From CBIHON01 sp966211965 (GTDB taxonomy: Bacteria > Pseudomonadota > Gammaproteobacteria > Burkholderiales > Burkholderiaceae_D), in contig CBIHON010000008.1 of NCBI GenBank assembly GCA_966211965.1, positions 81,158 through 145,157 of the forward strand: 64,000 nt of DNA, in the 5' to 3' direction. This document shows, one piece after another, positions 61,683-64,000 of the stretch. Below the pieces are notes generated by a model, which saw nothing but the letters and a program-made list of their open reading frames with translations, ran no database searches and was not told the origin of the DNA. A program made the translations under genes and the position numbers. The stretch's first letter is position 1; each line of letters begins with the position of its first letter.

Positions 61683-64000
61683 ATGTTCATACCGAGCCGA
61701 TATCGCAAAGCACCTCTGCTTTTGCTGCTCTCAATGTGCACCGCAATCGCAGAAGCTGCAGGCAGCGGGGCAATCACCAACATCAAGGTCGAGAACACTG
61801 CTGCTGTGGCCCAAAGCAATGTGCCGCTGACCTTCGGCCAGGTATTCGCCCCCGGCGAACTGGCGCCGACCGACTCGCTTGCCGGGCAAGCGAACGACGG
61901 CGGGTTGCTGCCGCTTCAACTTGACATCAAGGCCAAGCATGCCGACGGCTCGGTTCGCCATGCCGTCATTTCCGCCGTCTTGCCGGCGCTGGCGGCAAGC
62001 CAGGTGCAGACGATCGATCTGGTGAAAGCGACAGCCGGCCCGGGCGCCGCATCGAGCGCGACGGTAGCAGATTTGATCCGCGCCGGCTTCAGCGCCAGCG
62101 TCACCATCAATCTCGGCGGGCAGCTCTACCGCGCCTCGGCTGACGAACTGCTCAAGAACGGTAACTACAAGACCTGGCTGGCCGGCCCGATCACCAATGA
62201 ATGGTTGGTATCGGCTCCCCTCAAGACCGACGCCGGCGTCGCGCATCCGCACCTGACAGCGCGCTTCGCGATCCGCTCTTTCGGCAATCTCAACAAAGCC
62301 AGAGTCGACGTCATCGTCGAAAACGACTGGGCCTATCAGCCCGATCCGCAGAATTTCACCTACGACGCCGAAGTAAGGGTCGGCGACAAGAGCGTGTACA
62401 CCAAGTCGGCGCTCACGCATTTCCATCATGCGCGCTGGCGCAAGACTTTCTGGTGGGGCGCGCCGCCGCAAGTCCACGTCAAGCACAACACCGCTTACTT
62501 GATCGCATCGAAAGCATTGCCGAACTACGACCAGTCCATCACGATTTCCGAGTCTGCACTAGCCTCCATGAAAACCGCCTGGACTGGTCCGAAGACCGAA
62601 CCGATGGGTGTCGGCCAGGCAGCCACCTACATGCCGACGACCGGCGGCCGGTCCGATATCGGCCTGTTGCCGGGCTGGGCGTCGATGTACTTGCTGAGCA
62701 TGGACAAGCGCGCCAAAGAAGTCACCTTGGGCACCGCAGATCTGGCCGGCAGCTGGTCTTCTCACTACCGCAACAAGGATACCGACCGGCCGATCAGCCT
62801 GTTCGAATATCCATACATGACCGTGCTCGGACATCCTGGCGACACCTACAATCCGGTCACAAAAAAGTATGAGAGTTTTCCCGTTTGCGCAGCCGGCGCC
62901 AGCTGCACCAATGCGAACACAGCCGACTCTGCACATCAACCCGGATTCGCCTACCTGCCTTATCTGGTCACCGGCGACAATTATTATCTGGAAGAGCTGC
63001 AGTTCTGGGCGATGTGGAATACTTTCTCAAGCAATCCAGGCTACCGCGAAAACATCAAAGGTCTATACAAGCCGGATCAAGTGCGCGGCCAGGCCTGGAG
63101 TTTGCGCACGCTGAGCGAGGCCGCCTACATTACGCCGGACGACGATCCGCTGAAGGCGCAGTTCGATTATTTTTTATCGAGCAACCTGGATTGGTATAAC
63201 GCCACCTATACCAACAATCCCGCAGCAAACAAACTGGGCGCCATCACGCACGGCTATGCAATAGGCTATGACGTGAGCAAAGACGGTCAGTTGACCGGCC
63301 TCGCGCCATGGCAGGATGACTTCTTCACTTCTGCAATCGGCCACGCCGCCGAACTGGGCTATGCCAAGGCCAAACCGCTGCTGGCCTGGAAAGCGAAATT
63401 CCCGGTCAGCCGAATGACCGATCCTTCGTACTGCTGGATCGGCGGCGCCATCTATGCGATGAAAGTCAGGGACACGGCCACCGGCCCGTTCTACGATACG
63501 ATCGGGCAAGCCTATCTGGCAAGCTACCCAACCGCGATGACATCACTCGCTTGCGCCGGACCGGAAATGGCAAGCTACCTGGGATTGAAGGTCGGTGAAA
63601 TGACCGGATACTCTGCATCGGACATGGGCTACCCGTCGAACATGCAGCCGGCTCTGGCCTACAGCGCCGACCCAAGCATTCCGAACGGCGCAAAAGCGTG
63701 GCAGGTATTCATGGGACGTTCGGTCAAGCCCGATTATTCGGCCAATCCGGAATTCGCAATCGTTCCCCGAGGCGGGCCGGTCTGCACCCTGAGCGCCTCG
63801 CCTGGCACGATCACCGCCGGCGGCAGCGCCAAGCTGACGGCGAACTGCAGTCCAGCCGCCACTTCCTATAGCTGGACCAACACCGGCTTTGCAGCGACCG
63901 CTGCGGGAGGCACAGTTTCACCGACGGCGACCACGACATATTCGGTCCTGGGCAGCGAGCAGCCGCGGCTGGTCGATCCGCAGCTGATGGTCTTCGCGGC
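61683..64000 (+). CDS. Large exported protein with RIFT-barrel-like N-terminus (truncated by window end)
   Basis: An open frame runs from ATG 61683 to the end of the window, at least 772 residues. A signal peptide (APLLLLLSMCTAIAEAAG) leads to VPLTFGQVFAPGELAPTDS and DGSVRHAVISAVLPALAASQ, which recall PcRGLX/YetA-like RIFT-barrel domains of carbohydrate-lyase-like proteins. A large helical middle follows (PGFAYLPYLVTGDNYYLEEL and on). Near residue 700, VCTLSASPGTITAGGSAKLT begins an Ig/PKD-like repeat (TSYSWTNTGFAATAAGGTVS). A polysaccharide-acting secreted enzyme or adhesin is a guess. The end is not visible. Confidence 0.75.
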   Translation, partial: MFIPSRYRKAPLLLLLSMCTAIAEAAGSGAITNIKVENTAAVAQSNVPLTFGQVFAPGELAPTDSLAGQANDGGLLPLQLDIKAKHADGSVRHAVISAVLPALAASQVQTIDLVKATAGPGAASSATVADLIRAGFSASVTINLGGQLYRASADELLKNGNYKTWLAGPITNEWLVSAPLKTDAGVAHPHLTARFAIRSFGNLNKARVDVIVENDWAYQPDPQNFTYDAEVRVGDKSVYTKSALTHFHHARWRKTFWWGAPPQVHVKHNTAYLIASKALPNYDQSITISESALASMKTAWTGPKTEPMGVGQAATYMPTTGGRSDIGLLPGWASMYLLSMDKRAKEVTLGTADLAGSWSSHYRNKDTDRPISLFEYPYMTVLGHPGDTYNPVTKKYESFPVCAAGASCTNANTADSAHQPGFAYLPYLVTGDNYYLEELQFWAMWNTFSSNPGYRENIKGLYKPDQVRGQAWSLRTLSEAAYITPDDDPLKAQFDYFLSSNLDWYNATYTNNPAANKLGAITHGYAIGYDVSKDGQLTGLAPWQDDFFTSAIGHAAELGYAKAKPLLAWKAKFPVSRMTDPSYCWIGGAIYAMKVRDTATGPFYDTIGQAYLASYPTAMTSLACAGPEMASYLGLKVGEMTGYSASDMGYPSNMQPALAYSADPSIPNGAKAWQVFMGRSVKPDYSANPEFAIVPRGGPVCTLSASPGTITAGGSAKLTANCSPAATSYSWTNTGFAATAAGGTVSPTATTTYSVLGSEQPRLVDPQLMVFA

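Noticed and set aside
1..64000. CRISPR array, rRNA, tRNA or intact insertion sequence
   Set aside because: I saw no regularly spaced repeats, no tRNA T-loop with matching acceptor stem and no transposase gene on either strand.

Overview
The window looks like the chromosome of a beta-proteobacterium, most likely an Oxalobacteraceae member (Herminiimonas/Collimonas/Herbaspirillum-like). This is inferred from gene order and protein character: lolA-ftsK facing trxB, nadE-glnB, hemC-hemD-hemX-hemY facing ppc, and a cysI-DUF934-cysH-cysD-cysN block with a stand-alone SUMT. No search was run. No tRNA, rRNA, CRISPR array or complete insertion sequence was seen.

Layout. 0-6 kb: htpG behind a good heat-shock promoter, then lolA and ftsK on the minus strand. 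6-14.4 kb: trxB, an Smr protein, a TRIC/UPF0126 membrane protein, glnB and nadE, an acyltransferase-like protein, a Ser/Thr kinase and an HDOD-GAF protein. 14.4-26.2 kb: a LysR/EamA divergent pair, ppa, the hemCDXY operon, ppc, a PhyH-type dioxygenase and a PBP7-type endopeptidase. 26.4-33.5 kb: a minus-strand transport block (LysR, ABC ATPase, permease, PgtC-like binding protein, OPA-family antiporter) carrying a remnant of a second binding protein. 33.7-36 kb: MarR, an EamA exporter and a nitroreductase, with two matching operators between the divergent genes. 36-38.4 kb: a decaying stretch with two miniature inverted-repeat elements at CTAG sites. One interrupts a histidine-phosphatase gene. 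Next to it lies a pyruvate kinase gene that is frameshifted and fused to the tail of a methyltransferase. 38.8-44.4 kb: a cheZ-cheA pair, a broken TPM-domain gene and kup. 44.5-48.1 kb: a hypothetical, an FAH-family hydrolase, an HDOD protein and an unrecognised HExxH protein. 48.3-57 kb: sulfate assimilation (cysB, TauE/SafE exporter, cysI, DUF934, cysH, cysDN) with a cupin and the siroheme methylase. 57-61.4 kb: small accessory genes (AAA ATPase, HD hydrolase, LMW phosphatase, DUF3565, VOC protein), a cluster of DnaA-box-like sites and an integrase remnant. 61.7-64 kb: a large exported protein that runs off the end.

How the genes work together. The cys block reduces sulfate to sulfide: CysDN makes APS, CysH reduces it, CysI reduces sulfite, and the SUMT supplies siroheme precursor for CysI. 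The hem operon makes uroporphyrinogen III, the substrate of that SUMT. CheZ and CheA suggest a chemotaxis-type phosphorelay whose receptors and CheY lie elsewhere.

The strongest unusual signals are structural. At least six palindromic or MITE-like repeats sit between or inside genes. One has a nested three-arm architecture and replaces the end of a phosphatase. Another appears to supply the start region of lolA. The pyruvate kinase-methyltransferase chimera is the clearest gene-decay event. I found no convincing new defence or biosynthetic system.
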